Origin: Bacteroidota bacterium
GTDB taxonomy: Bacteria > Bacteroidota > Ignavibacteria > UBA10030
NCBI GenBank assembly: GCA_021813905.1
Contig: JAKAJH010000002.1
Location: forward strand, 1-64,000
DNA: 64,000 bases
Direction of reading: 5' to 3'
Part shown: positions 1-7,471 of the stretch, in pieces
Layout: the number at the start of each line of letters is the position of its first letter
How positions within the stretch are numbered: position 1 is the stretch's first letter
The notes under the pieces: generated by a model
Databases searched by the model: none
What the model saw: only the letters and a program-made list of their open reading frames with translations
What the model was told of the DNA's origin: nothing
Translations under genes and position numbers: made by a program

Positions 1-113
1 TTAGTGCCATTCGCCAACAAAGGATGTCGAACAGATAAGATCATGAGCTTTGCTGCCAACAGTGCCGTTTCACCTTTCGTGCTCGCGCGCAGCTTAGCTC
101 CCACACGTTAGGC
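1..113 (+). repeat. attC site 1 (left part cut by window edge)
   Basis: This is the 3' part of an attC site, nearly identical to attC 3 over its whole visible length. It ends with the arm GCGCGCAGCTTAGC and the box GTTAGGC at 107-113. About 38 bp, holding the RYYYAAC box and first arm, must lie left of the window if it matches the other sites in length. Confidence 0.85.
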
Positions 114-131
114 AGCGCGCCTTTACTTGTG

Positions 132-740
132 ATGAAACCTTCGATGAGATCTCTTTGGCTCTTCACGCTTCTATTCTTCCTCATGCCGTGCGCGGCTCTG
201 GGTACCGCACAGACACCAGAAGACTCGCTTGCACAGAGAGAGTTCTCTCCCTCATATGTCGCGACATTTACGTGTGCGCTTTTCCCCGGCGCCGGAACAC
301 ACGATTGGATTCCCACACTTGCCATTCGTGCCGGATACGGCTTTTACCTCGACAAGCGCACCACGCTTTCCGCTTTTGTGGAATACGATCACTACAAACT
401 TGGTCAAAGTGGTGGCTTGTCTTCGTATTCCTCGCTTTCGCCGAAGCGCACTGACATCGCCCTGTACGCGTCTATGGCAATGGTGCAAACGATCGAAATT
501 GGTTTTGGGGTGGCTTATTCGGCCTCTGATGATGTCACGTACAATACTCCAGACGGGCATTCGGGCTCCTGGCCCAATGCGGGCAAAGCAGAATTCAGGA
601 CCTATCTTTCTGTGGGCGTTCGCTATGCAATTTCAATCACCCACGCGCTCTCGGTGCCTGTAGGCATATACTACCGCGCACTCGACTATGGTACCGAAAG
701 TTCGCCTGCGGTAAGAATCGGCATCCAGTGGCTTTTTTAG
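132..740 (+). CDS. Cassette 1: secreted outer-membrane beta-barrel-like protein
   Basis: This 202-residue protein has a clear N-terminal signal peptide (hydrophobic residues about 9-25, cleavage near Ala-Leu-Gly-Thr-Ala). Alternating polar/apolar strands follow, and the C-terminus ends in Trp-Leu-Phe. A terminal Phe after short amphipathic strands is typical of outer-membrane barrels. ATG 132 is preferred over GTG 129 directly before it. The gene fills one integron cassette: the GTTAGGC box ends 18 bp upstream and its own attC begins 10 bp after the stop. A paralogue sits in cassette 4 (2469-3077). No specific function can be assigned; a small porin-like or adhesive barrel is a guess. Confidence 0.72.
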   Translation: MKPSMRSLWLFTLLFFLMPCAALGTAQTPEDSLAQREFSPSYVATFTCALFPGAGTHDWIPTLAIRAGYGFYLDKRTTLSAFVEYDHYKLGQSGGLSSYSSLSPKRTDIALYASMAMVQTIEIGFGVAYSASDDVTYNTPDGHSGSWPNAGKAEFRTYLSVGVRYAISITHALSVPVGIYYRALDYGTESSPAVRIGIQWLF

Positions 741-750
741 CAGGCGCGCT

Positions 751-902
751 GCCTAACAGGTCGCTCAAGCTGACGCGCGAAGAAGGCTTTAGTGCCGAAA
801 GCCGGCAAAAGGATATCAAACAAATGAGATCAAGAGCCTTGCTGCCGACAGTGCCAGGCGAGCCATTCAGCTCGCGCGCAGCTTAGCTCCCACACGTTAG
901 GC
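751..902 (+). repeat. attC site 2 (complete)
   Basis: The site runs from GCCTAAC (751-757) to GTTAGGC (896-902). The inner arms at 763-778 and 874-887 pair perfectly except for two extra bases, C766 and A773, in the left arm. Such unpaired bases are what gives a folded single-stranded attC its strand polarity. Its left box complements the TTAGGC that opens cassette 1, as expected for one excisable unit. Confidence 0.9.
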
Positions 903-928
903 CGCCGGCGGCCGAAAGGACTCGAAGA

Positions 929-1492
929 ATGGAATGGCAGAACACATCAAGTCTCTCTTCACTCAAGTACAAATGCGGGTACTGCAATTACGTTGTCGCT
1001 TCGACCGTCGGCTACTACTCAAAATCTCGCACCGGCGCAGACAGACATGTCTACATTTGTCCCAACTGCCAGAAGCCCACTTACTGGGACTACAATTCTC
1101 TCGTCCCAAGCCCGATACCGGGATCTGACGTCACGCATCTGCCGCAGGAGGTCGCAGGGCTGTACCTTGAAGCACGAAGATGCATGGCCGTCGAAGCCTA
1201 TACCGCTTCAGTTATGGCTTCCCGCAAGCTTCTTATGAACATAGCCGTTTCAAAGGGCGCATCACTTGACAAGTCTTTCCTCGACTACGTCCAATTCCTA
1301 GCGACAAAAGGCTTCGTACCTCCCGACGGTACTGGCTGGGTTGACCACATCCGCAAGAAAGGTAACGAAGCCAATCACGAGATCAAGCTGATGGGCAAGT
1401 CCGACGCCGAAGACTTGGTTCAGTTCAGCGAAATGCTTCTTCGCTTCGTCTTCGAGTTTCCAAACCGAATTCCAAAGCCGCCGGCGGCCTAA
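929..1492 (+). CDS. Cassette 2: DUF4145-type protein with N-terminal zinc ribbon
   Basis: This 187-residue soluble protein starts with a zinc-ribbon-like pair of cysteine knuckles (CGYC near residue 16 and CPNC near residue 44). A helical region resembling DUF4145 follows, with the signature-like stretches AYTASVMASRKLL and GNEANHEIK. DUF4145 proteins are frequent in defence islands and mobile cassettes; their biochemical role is not settled. There is no signal peptide. The stop codon (TAA, 1490-1492) lies inside the first box of the following attC, so the cassette end supplies the terminator codon. Family assignment is by pattern recognition; function is unknown. Confidence 0.75.
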   Translation: MEWQNTSSLSSLKYKCGYCNYVVASTVGYYSKSRTGADRHVYICPNCQKPTYWDYNSLVPSPIPGSDVTHLPQEVAGLYLEARRCMAVEAYTASVMASRKLLMNIAVSKGASLDKSFLDYVQFLATKGFVPPDGTGWVDHIRKKGNEANHEIKLMGKSDAEDLVQFSEMLLRFVFEFPNRIPKPPAA

Positions 1493-1637
1493 CAGGTCGC
1501 TCAAGCTGACGCGCGAAGAAGGCTTTAGTGCCGAAAGCCAACAAAGGATGTCACACAGATAAGATCATGAGCTTTGCTGCCGACAGCGCCGTTTCACCTT
1601 TCGTGCTCGCGCGCAGCTTAGCTCCCACACGTTAGCC
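1487..1637 (+). repeat. attC site 3 (complete)
   Basis: The site runs from GCCTAAC (1487-1493) to GTTAGCC (1631-1637), 151 bp, with the same arms as attC 2. Its centre is nearly identical to the visible part of attC 1. The left box belongs to cassette 2, which opens TTAGGC. The right box TTAGCC belongs to cassette 3 and is matched by GGCTAA at the far end of that cassette. Confidence 0.9.
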
Positions 1638-1651
1638 CGCGCAACTTGTCA

Positions 1652-2299
1652 ATGAAGGCGCCCGTCATGAAGCATGCGATTGTGCCCCTCCTTTTTACCA
1701 CGCTTCTCGTCTCATGCGTGTCGTTCTTGCCGTATCGCTCGACAAGCTACAGACTGATGGAAGTCGATTCGTGCGCAGTGGGCGAAGCCTTGATATCCGT
1801 TTGCAATGGCTACATACCAAGCACCGACTCTACGAACTTCTTCGGTTACGAGGCAGAACTTGTGTATACGGGTACCTCCGGTTCGGTAATCCACTTGACG
1901 TACCGCGAGTACGAAACTGATATTCGCGGTACGTACATTCGTCCGGCCTTCTCTCTACCGATCATGTACGATCTTTCAACGGACAAGCACATCGTCTTTC
2001 GCAAGTACGCTATTGATATCATAGACGCATCCTCCTCTAGATGTGTGTTTCGAGTTGTACGCGACAATTACTCCGTCCGAACGGAGCTTCGTGCATCTCA
2101 TACTACTCCACCAGTAGTTCTATTGCCCGTCGACAAGCGCCGTCACGTTAGGATCCGCACTGCTGGCGGCTCGCTCGACGTCTTCATCGTCGCTGAAACA
2201 GACTCAAAGTATTACGTCTCAAAGGAGCGTGAGCCAACCGACTCACCGGGCGGCTTGCCAAAGACAGCCGTACTCGAGATTTCAGATCTGCCCAACTAG
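1652..2299 (+). CDS. Cassette 3: predicted lipoprotein of unknown function
   Basis: This is a 215-residue protein if read from ATG 1652; a second possible start, ATG 1667, gives a tighter signal peptide. A hydrophobic stretch ends in Leu-Val-Ser-Cys, a plausible lipobox, so the mature protein would be lipid-anchored at that Cys. The rest is rich in Tyr, Thr and Arg with a beta-type pattern. No family is recognised. It is the only gene of its cassette, has no visible promoter of its own and is flanked by attC 3 and attC 4. Cassette-borne lipoproteins of unknown role are common in large chromosomal integrons. Confidence 0.68.
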   Translation: MKAPVMKHAIVPLLFTTLLVSCVSFLPYRSTSYRLMEVDSCAVGEALISVCNGYIPSTDSTNFFGYEAELVYTGTSGSVIHLTYREYETDIRGTYIRPAFSLPIMYDLSTDKHIVFRKYAIDIIDASSSRCVFRVVRDNYSVRTELRASHTTPPVVLLPVDKRRHVRIRTAGGSLDVFIVAETDSKYYVSKEREPTDSPGGLPKTAVLEISDLPN

Positions 2300-2306
2300 T
2301 TGCGCG

Positions 2307-2450
2307 GGCTAACCGGTCGCTCAAGCTGACGCGCGAATGAGGCTTCGGTGCCGTTAGCTGGCAAGATTGGAAGTAGATCACAAGTTTAGGTTATCACGCT
2401 GCCGTTCGAGCCTTTCAGCTCGCGCGCAGCTTAGCTCCCACACGCTGGGC
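2307..2450 (+). repeat. attC site 4 (right box degenerate)
   Basis: The left box is GGCTAAC (2307-2313) and the arms are conserved. The right box reads GCTGGGC (2444-2450) instead of GTTRRRY. The essential second base of the cleavage triplet GTT is changed, so recombination at this junction is probably impaired. The central part is also more diverged from the other sites. Confidence 0.85.
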
Positions 2451-2468
2451 AGCGCGCTTACACCTTTA

Positions 2469-3077
2469 ATGAAAGATTCGGTGAGAATTCGCCGGCTGCT
2501 CATATTTGTCATTTCTTTCTTGCCGTGCGCGGTTGCAGGCGCCGCACAATCGCCGGCTGATTCTACCGCGCAGAAGAAAGTCTCGCCATCCGAGATTGCA
2601 GCCTTTACAGTCACGTTTTTTCCCGGAGCTGGAGTACACGATTGGATCCCGACAATAGCTCTTCGTGCGGGTTATGGTTTGTCTCTGGATAAGCGGATGA
2701 CGCTCCGAGCCCATCTAGAGTATTCGCACTACAGGCTTGGTGAAAACGGTGGTTTGTCGACGTATTCCACTCCCTCAGCTCGGCGACATGACATCTCCCT
2801 ATACGGAGGTCTCGTGATCGTACATATTGTCGAGATCGGATTCGGCGTGAGCCACACCGAGGCTGACGCCGTCACATATACTTCCCCGGACGGGCACTCC
2901 GGAGCGTGGGCAAGTGGTGGCAAATCGGAGTTCGTACCATATCTCAGTATCGGCGTTCGGTACGCCGTTCCAGTTTGCCAGAGACTATTGCTCCCCATCG
3001 GAGTATACTACCGCGCGCTCGACTATGGTACCGAGAGTTCGCCTGCGGCAAGAATCGGCATCCAGTGGCTCTTTTAG
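2469..3077 (+). CDS. Cassette 4: secreted beta-barrel-like protein, paralogue of cassette 1
   Basis: This 202-residue protein has a signal peptide (hydrophobic residues about 9-24) and a C-terminus ending in Gln-Trp-Leu-Phe. It is colinear with the cassette 1 product without obvious gaps and shares blocks such as FPGAG, HDWIPT, RAGYG, TPDGHSG-like and YYRALDYGTESSP. ATG 2469 is chosen because upstream codons lie inside attC 4. The last roughly 100 nt are about 95% identical to cassette 1 (five differences seen), far closer than the remainder. The function is unknown; an outer-membrane location is inferred from the C-terminal Phe. Confidence 0.72.
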   Translation: MKDSVRIRRLLIFVISFLPCAVAGAAQSPADSTAQKKVSPSEIAAFTVTFFPGAGVHDWIPTIALRAGYGLSLDKRMTLRAHLEYSHYRLGENGGLSTYSTPSARRHDISLYGGLVIVHIVEIGFGVSHTEADAVTYTSPDGHSGAWASGGKSEFVPYLSIGVRYAVPVCQRLLLPIGVYYRALDYGTESSPAARIGIQWLF

Positions 3078-3087
3078 CAGGCGCGCT

Positions 3088-3112
3088 GTCTAACAGGTCG
3101 CTCAAGCTGACG
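3088..3112 (+). repeat. Truncated attC site 5 (left half only)
   Basis: GTCTAAC (3088-3094) is followed by the left arm GCTCAAGCTGACG, after which similarity to the other attC sites stops. No GCGCGCAGCTTAGC arm or GTTRRRY box is found in the next several hundred bases. The site is therefore broken and marks the right-hand limit of the array. Confidence 0.75.
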
Positions 3113-3299
3113 TGGAAAGAGGCGCCAGTATTGAAAGTCAGCAAATGAACATCTCAAGCCAAATCACCCCTTGGGTTGCTGGTGCCAATTCTCAGAATGT
3201 TTCTTCTGTTTGCTGCGGTCGTGTGAGTGTCGCCTGAGCACCCGATAGACGCCCTGGTGTGACCCAAGGTAGGTGTTGGTCACGACAGAGTTTTTGGTG

Positions 3300-4115
3300 T
3301 CTGTGAATCAGTATTCGATGTGGCTGCGCCACCAGGCCTTCGTTGGCTTCAAGATGCGTCGAATGTCGTTCTTGCATTGTCGAATCCATCGCAATACCGC
3401 TGGCGTCTGGTAAGGCGAGAACTTGTCCAGGATCGGCAAATCCGTTCGCGGACGAGATGGCCAGACGAACTCGCTCGACCACTTCCAGCATTCTCTTCGA
3501 ACACTTGCGAATTCTGAACCATCCCCGCGTCCGGACGTGATGGACAACCAACCGTTTGAAGAAGTGCTGAACGCCGGGAGGTTTGGTGTAGTCGGCCGGC
3601 AAGCGGTTCGGCTGCCCTGTGTCAGCCCGACCGTAGTCATGTGAGGGCCGTGGTTCCAGCGGTCCGAACGCATCGAAGCACAGAACGACGCTCCTCTATG
3701 TAGCGTCGGTACAAACGGACCACCCGCTTCCTTTCACATCGAAGTTCCGCTCGCTCGAAAGTTTTCAGGTCTTCGTCCGTTGGAGCCGCACCTTCTTGGC
3801 GTCCACAATCCTCGCCAAGGTCTGAAGTCCGATGGAACGAACCGCCTTGCGGGTGATCAGGAACCGACGGAGCTTCCCGAGCCTTCACCTGCTTTTGGTC
3901 TGCTCCTCTGAGCTGATCCTCGGCCGGCAACCGGAGCCTTGCCTTCGCTTCAGGATCTCAATGCCCTCGCCATTGAAGAGCAAACTGAGCTTCCGGATAT
4001 GCTCTTTGCGCAATTGTGTCACCTCCTCGATCTGGCTGGCTCGGAAGGCTTGATCGGACACCAGCGCCGCTCGGACGCGAAGCCCTCCCCGTGGTACCAC
4101 CATAACATCCTCCAT
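3300..4115 (-). pseudogene. IS630-family transposase remnant, multiply frameshifted
   Basis: Read on the minus strand across three frames, the fragments line up with an IS630-type DDE transposase. A helix-turn-helix/GRP-like part comes first (VRAALV, then CRPRISSEEQ, 3885-4115). A middle segment follows (TLARIVDAKKVRLQRTKT, about 3770-3860). A C-terminal catalytic part ends the series (LDKFSPYQTPAVLRWI and AWWRSHIEY, 3308-3450). Active relatives read LDN.SPH and SWLN.IE there, so both frame and catalytic surroundings are damaged. It lies between the broken attC 5 and the first core gene. No terminal inverted repeats could be fixed by eye. Confidence 0.72.
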
Positions 4116-4331
4116 CCTCGTTTCACATTCCTGGTATAGAGGGAAGGAAAGTTCTGAATCCACCGCAACGCTCCGCCCCGTCATCACGGCACAGTGCGGA
4201 CGTCCGGATTCACCGCCACCGAACCAGGAACCCGCCTGGCTGCGATTACCGCGCCACTCCGATACTCCATTCCCCCTTGGCCGATCAGCCGTGGCCAAGC
4301 TCACACGTGCAGCAAATCCACGTCTGGGATC

Positions 4332-4359
4332 TTGCCTTTCCACTGTCTTCTCGTATATT
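4332..4359 (+). promoter_or_regulatory. Predicted sigma-70 type promoter for the DUF6588-type gene
   Basis: TTGCCT (4332-4337), a 16 bp spacer and TATATT (4354-4359). This predicts a start near 4366 and a leader of about 70 nt holding the 4376-4393 inverted repeat and a strong GAGGAGG ribosome-binding site at 4421. Confidence 0.55.
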
Positions 4360-4433
4360 TGTGCTACCCATTGATGGCCGATAGGTATCGGCCGGGCCAT
4401 CTCCACCACCTATCATCTTTGAGGAGGCGTCTT

Positions 4434-5462
4434 ATGCGTTCAACTTTGCGAACTGTTGTAGTAGTGCTGTCTGTGCTCTTCCTTGTTGCATCCATGGCAA
4501 CCGCGCAAGACCTTTCGCAGCAAATCGCGAAACTGGGTCACAATGCCGCCGTCAGTTACGTCACGCCCCTGTTCCAGGGATGGGCGGCGGATCTGAATTC
4601 GGCGATCTATCATTCGGCCGACCTCCACGACATTCTGGGATTCGACATCGGCGTGAAGATCAGCGCAGCGCGGATCCAGGATGAAGACAAGACCTACCAG
4701 TTCACGATGCCTTCGACGTTGACGGTCAGCTATCCGGGATTCGGCAGTGTCGTTCTGACGGGCGGCGCCAACGGTTCCGGCAACTACGATCTGGTCACCA
4801 CGGCCCCTACTGCGGTCGGTGCGAAAGATGCGGTTCCGATCACGATCCGCAATTTGACCGGCGCCGCCAGCGCGCTGAACGGGAAGGAGATCGTAAGGCT
4901 GCCCGGCGGCTTTGCCCCCGGTGCGATCGGTGTGCCGCTTGTGGCTCCCCAGGTTGCCATTGGATTGCCGCTTGGCTTCGAAGTGATCGGTCGATTTATT
5001 CCGACCGTCAAGCTTGGCGACTACGGGAAGATCAACTTCCTCGGCTTCGGACTGCGCCATGACATCGATCAGTACATCCCGATGTGCCCGGTGGACATCG
5101 CGATCCACTTTATGACGCAGAAGTTCACCCTCAAGGACTCGGCGGATAGCAATATCCTGACAGGCTCGGGCACCGCCTTCGGCGTCGAGGTGAGCAAGAA
5201 GCTGTTCATCCTGACACTCTACGGCGGTCTGCAGATTGAAAGCGGCAAGTTCGAGCTTTCGGATTTCAAGGCAACGTATGTTGATCCGGCATCGCAGTCC
5301 CTTGTCACCGGCACCGTTCCCGGTTTCACCATCGAGAGCAAGAATAAGTCCCGCTTCACCGTCGGTGCGCGGCTGCTGCTGCTGTTCATCAACGCCCACG
5401 TGGAGTACAGCTTCGCCAAGATGCCTGTCCTGGCGGCCGGAGTCGGCATCACCCTGCGCTAA
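4434..5462 (+). CDS. DUF6588-type secreted/outer-membrane protein
   Basis: This 342-residue protein has a signal peptide (hydrophobic residues about 6-22, cleavage after Ala-Thr-Ala-Gln). It resembles the DUF6588 family of FCB-group bacteria: a long Gly-rich region, PLGFEVIGRFIP in the middle, and several beta hairpins ending in a strand that closes with Leu-Arg. ATG 4434 is chosen because a GAGGAGG box lies just upstream and the signal peptide begins there; the frame stays open upstream without coding character. An outer-membrane barrel or surface role is likely, substrate unknown. It is monocistronic between its own promoter and the hairpin at 5521. Confidence 0.75.
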   Translation: MRSTLRTVVVVLSVLFLVASMATAQDLSQQIAKLGHNAAVSYVTPLFQGWAADLNSAIYHSADLHDILGFDIGVKISAARIQDEDKTYQFTMPSTLTVSYPGFGSVVLTGGANGSGNYDLVTTAPTAVGAKDAVPITIRNLTGAASALNGKEIVRLPGGFAPGAIGVPLVAPQVAIGLPLGFEVIGRFIPTVKLGDYGKINFLGFGLRHDIDQYIPMCPVDIAIHFMTQKFTLKDSADSNILTGSGTAFGVEVSKKLFILTLYGGLQIESGKFELSDFKATYVDPASQSLVTGTVPGFTIESKNKSRFTVGARLLLLFINAHVEYSFAKMPVLAAGVGITLR

Positions 5463-5490
5463 CCGCGTCGATTGCGCCGTCCGGAGCGCT

Positions 5491-5519
5491 TGCCCCGCGG
5501 CGAAAATCTGCGTATCTTA
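5491..5519 (+). promoter_or_regulatory. Predicted typA promoter
   Basis: TTGCCC (5491-5496), 17 bp, TATCTT (5514-5519). The predicted start near 5526 lies inside the left arm of the terminator hairpin at 5521-5557. Confidence 0.5.
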
Positions 5520-5520
5520 G

Positions 5521-5560
5521 AAATGCCTCAGACGCTCATGCAGTCTGAGGCATTTTTATT
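5521..5560 (+). terminator. Rho-independent terminator after the DUF6588-type gene
   Basis: A 13-bp perfect stem (AAATGCCTCAGAC, 5521-5533, with GTCTGAGGCATTT, 5543-5555) and a 9-nt loop, followed by a T-rich run. Only 21 bp separate it from typA. Confidence 0.85.
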
Positions 5561-5581
5561 TTCCTATCGGATCGGACGTTG

Positions 5582-7441
5582 ATGACTTCTCAGGAACAAA
5601 TACGAAATATCGCCATTATCGCACACGTGGACCACGGCAAGACGACGCTCGTGGATTACATGCTGCGCCAGACAGGGACCTTTCGCGCCAACCAGGAGGT
5701 CGGCACGCGGGTGATGGACTCGAACGAGCTCGAGCGCGAGCGGGGAATCACCATTCTCGCGAAGAATACCGCGGTACTCTACTCGTCGCCGACCGATGGG
5801 CAGACCTACAAGATCAATATTGTCGATACGCCGGGCCACTCGGATTTTTCCGGAGAGGTGGAACGGACGCTGAAGATGGTCGACGGCGTGCTTCTGCTGG
5901 TCGATGCTGCTGAAGGACCGCTCCCCGGCACCAAGTTCGTCCTGAAGAAATCGCTCGACCTCAACCTGCACCCCATCGTGGTGATCAACAAGATCGACCG
6001 CAAGGACGCCCGGGCGCACGAGGTTCTGGACGAGGTTTTCGAGCTCTTTCTCGCCCTGGGTGCCCACGATCATCAGCTCGATTTTCCGACCATCTATTGC
6101 GTGGCCAAGCAGGGAATTGCCATGCACGAGCTCGAGCACGAAGGCAAAGATCTCCTGCCCCTGTTCGAGACCATCATCAAGCATGTGCCGCCGCCTGCCG
6201 GCGATCCCGCGCTCCCTTTCCAGATGCTCGTGACAACCATCGATTACAACGACTATCTCGGTCGTCTTGGCATCGGACGCATCAATCGCGGCACGATCCG
6301 TCTGGGAGAGCCGCTCAAGGTCATCCGGCGCGACGGCAGACTCGAGGATGCCCGCGTCACCAAGATCTACACGTTCCAGGGCCTGAAACGCAGCGAGGTC
6401 GAGACCGCCGGAACCGGCGATATCATTGCCGTGGCCGGAATGGAGGATGTGGATATCGGCGAGACCATCACCGACGCCTCCGATCCCGCGCCGCTCCCCT
6501 TCGTCTCCATCGAAGAGCCCACCCTCTCGATGAACTTCGTGGTCAACAACTCGCCGTTCGCGGGACAGGAAGGCAAATTCGTCACCACCCGGCACCTCGG
6601 CGAACGCCTCGCGCGCGAATTGCGCTCCAATGTGAGCCTCCGTGTCGAGCTCACCGACTCTCCGGATATCTTCAAGGTGAGCGGCCGCGGCGAACTTCAC
6701 CTCGGCGTGCTGATCGAAACCATGCGACGGGAAGGCTACGAATTCCAGGTCTCACGACCGGAAGTGATCATGAAACGCATCGACGATGTGCTGTGCGAGC
6801 CGGTGGAGCACGTGATCATCGATGTGCCGGACGAGTTCGTCGGGGTCGTCATGGAGAATCTCGGCCAGCGCAAGGGCGAGATCCGGAACATGATCCAGAA
6901 CCAAGGGAATACGCGACTGGAGTTTGTCGTGCCGGCCCGGGGCTTGATCGGATTCCGGTCCGAATTCATGACCCAGACCAAGGGCACCGGTATCGTCCAT
7001 CATAATTTCCACGGCTACGAGCCGTACAAAGGCGACTTGTCCCACCGGACTCGCGGCGCGCTCATCGCGCTCGAAGACGGCACCGCCGTCGCCTATGCCA
7101 TGTGGAAACTCCAGGAGCGGTCGGTATTCTTCCTCGACCCGGGGACCCGGGTCTATGCCGGCATGATCGTCGGCGAGAACTCCCGCGAGCAGGACATGGT
7201 CGTCAATGTGTGCAAGACAAAGCATCTGACGAACATGCGTGCCTCAGGAGCCGACGAAGCGATCCGCCTGGAAACGCCGCACATCATGACGCTCGAGCAG
7301 GCGATCGAATGGATCGGCGACGATGAGCTTGTCGAAGTCACGCCCAAATCCATCCGCCTGCGCAAACGCTGGCTGGACCACAACGAACGTAACCGGCGCG
7401 CCCGGAAGAAGACCGAAGAATTGACCGACGACGACGCGTGA
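5582..7441 (+). CDS. typA: Ribosome-associated GTPase TypA/BipA
   Basis: TypA/BipA is a translational GTPase related to EF-G that binds the 70S ribosome and supports large-subunit assembly and growth under cold or stress. The 619-residue length is normal for the family. Visible G motifs are AHVDHGKTT (about 14-22), the RERGITI switch (about 54), DTPGHSDF (about 82) and NKIDR (about 136). The C-terminal half holds the BipA-specific region with GRGELHLG and RGLIGFRSEFMT. ATG 5582 is taken over the adjacent TTG. The gene is preceded by a promoter that overlaps a terminator; the next gene follows 30 bp downstream. Confidence 0.97.
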   Translation: MTSQEQIRNIAIIAHVDHGKTTLVDYMLRQTGTFRANQEVGTRVMDSNELERERGITILAKNTAVLYSSPTDGQTYKINIVDTPGHSDFSGEVERTLKMVDGVLLLVDAAEGPLPGTKFVLKKSLDLNLHPIVVINKIDRKDARAHEVLDEVFELFLALGAHDHQLDFPTIYCVAKQGIAMHELEHEGKDLLPLFETIIKHVPPPAGDPALPFQMLVTTIDYNDYLGRLGIGRINRGTIRLGEPLKVIRRDGRLEDARVTKIYTFQGLKRSEVETAGTGDIIAVAGMEDVDIGETITDASDPAPLPFVSIEEPTLSMNFVVNNSPFAGQEGKFVTTRHLGERLARELRSNVSLRVELTDSPDIFKVSGRGELHLGVLIETMRREGYEFQVSRPEVIMKRIDDVLCEPVEHVIIDVPDEFVGVVMENLGQRKGEIRNMIQNQGNTRLEFVVPARGLIGFRSEFMTQTKGTGIVHHNFHGYEPYKGDLSHRTRGALIALEDGTAVAYAMWKLQERSVFFLDPGTRVYAGMIVGENSREQDMVVNVCKTKHLTNMRASGADEAIRLETPHIMTLEQAIEWIGDDELVEVTPKSIRLRKRWLDHNERNRRARKKTEELTDDDA

Positions 7442-7471
7442 GCGGAGCAATGTCTCCGCTCCGCCGTATCC

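Larger units (their letters stand above)
1..3112 (+). mobile_element. Integron gene-cassette array, distal end (four cassettes, no integrase in window)
   Basis: Four short genes, all on the plus strand, are each followed by a homologous element of about 145-152 bp. Each element opens with an RYYYAAC box, carries the imperfect arms GCTCAAGCTGACGCGC and GCGCGCAGCTTAGC, and closes with a GTTRRRY box. This is the layout of attC sites. Cassettes as cut by the integrase would be about 108-896, 897-1631, 1632-2444 and 2445 to a lost 3' end. In an integron the genes point away from intI, so the integrase should lie left of the window and this is the distal end. The two right-hand junctions are degenerate, which suits old cassettes. 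The array sits about 11 kb from the predicted oriC. Confidence 0.88.
3113..4433. other. Gene-poor stretch between cassette array and core chromosome
   Basis: Apart from the IS630 remnant it holds no intact gene. 3113-3299 and 4116-4330 show nothing recognisable. The right end carries the promoter of the next gene and a perfect inverted repeat, GGCCGAT-AGGT-ATCGGCC (4376-4393), inside that gene's predicted leader. Confidence 0.6.

Noticed and set aside
2367-2468. 34-codon upstream extension of the cassette 4 gene
   Set aside because: It lies within attC 4; the paralogue in cassette 1 starts at the equivalent of ATG 2469 with a signal peptide.
1-3112. Repeats at the left end as a CRISPR array
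   Set aside because: Units are about 150 bp, spaced by genes of 550-700 bp, and have attC-type box structure instead of short direct repeats with short spacers.
4194-4433. 80-codon upstream extension of the DUF6588-type gene
   Set aside because: It lies upstream of the predicted promoter, lacks a signal peptide and ends just where a strong ribosome-binding site and true signal peptide begin.
4440-5399. 319-codon minus-strand frame opposite the DUF6588-type gene
   Set aside because: GC-rich shadow with Arg/Asp/Gly-rich composition and no family resemblance, lying entirely under a supported gene.
5620-5640. CACGTGG cores in typA, and others near 8088 and 11007, as extra parS sites
   Set aside because: The flanking GTT...AAC bases of parS are missing, so only the CACGTG core matches by chance.
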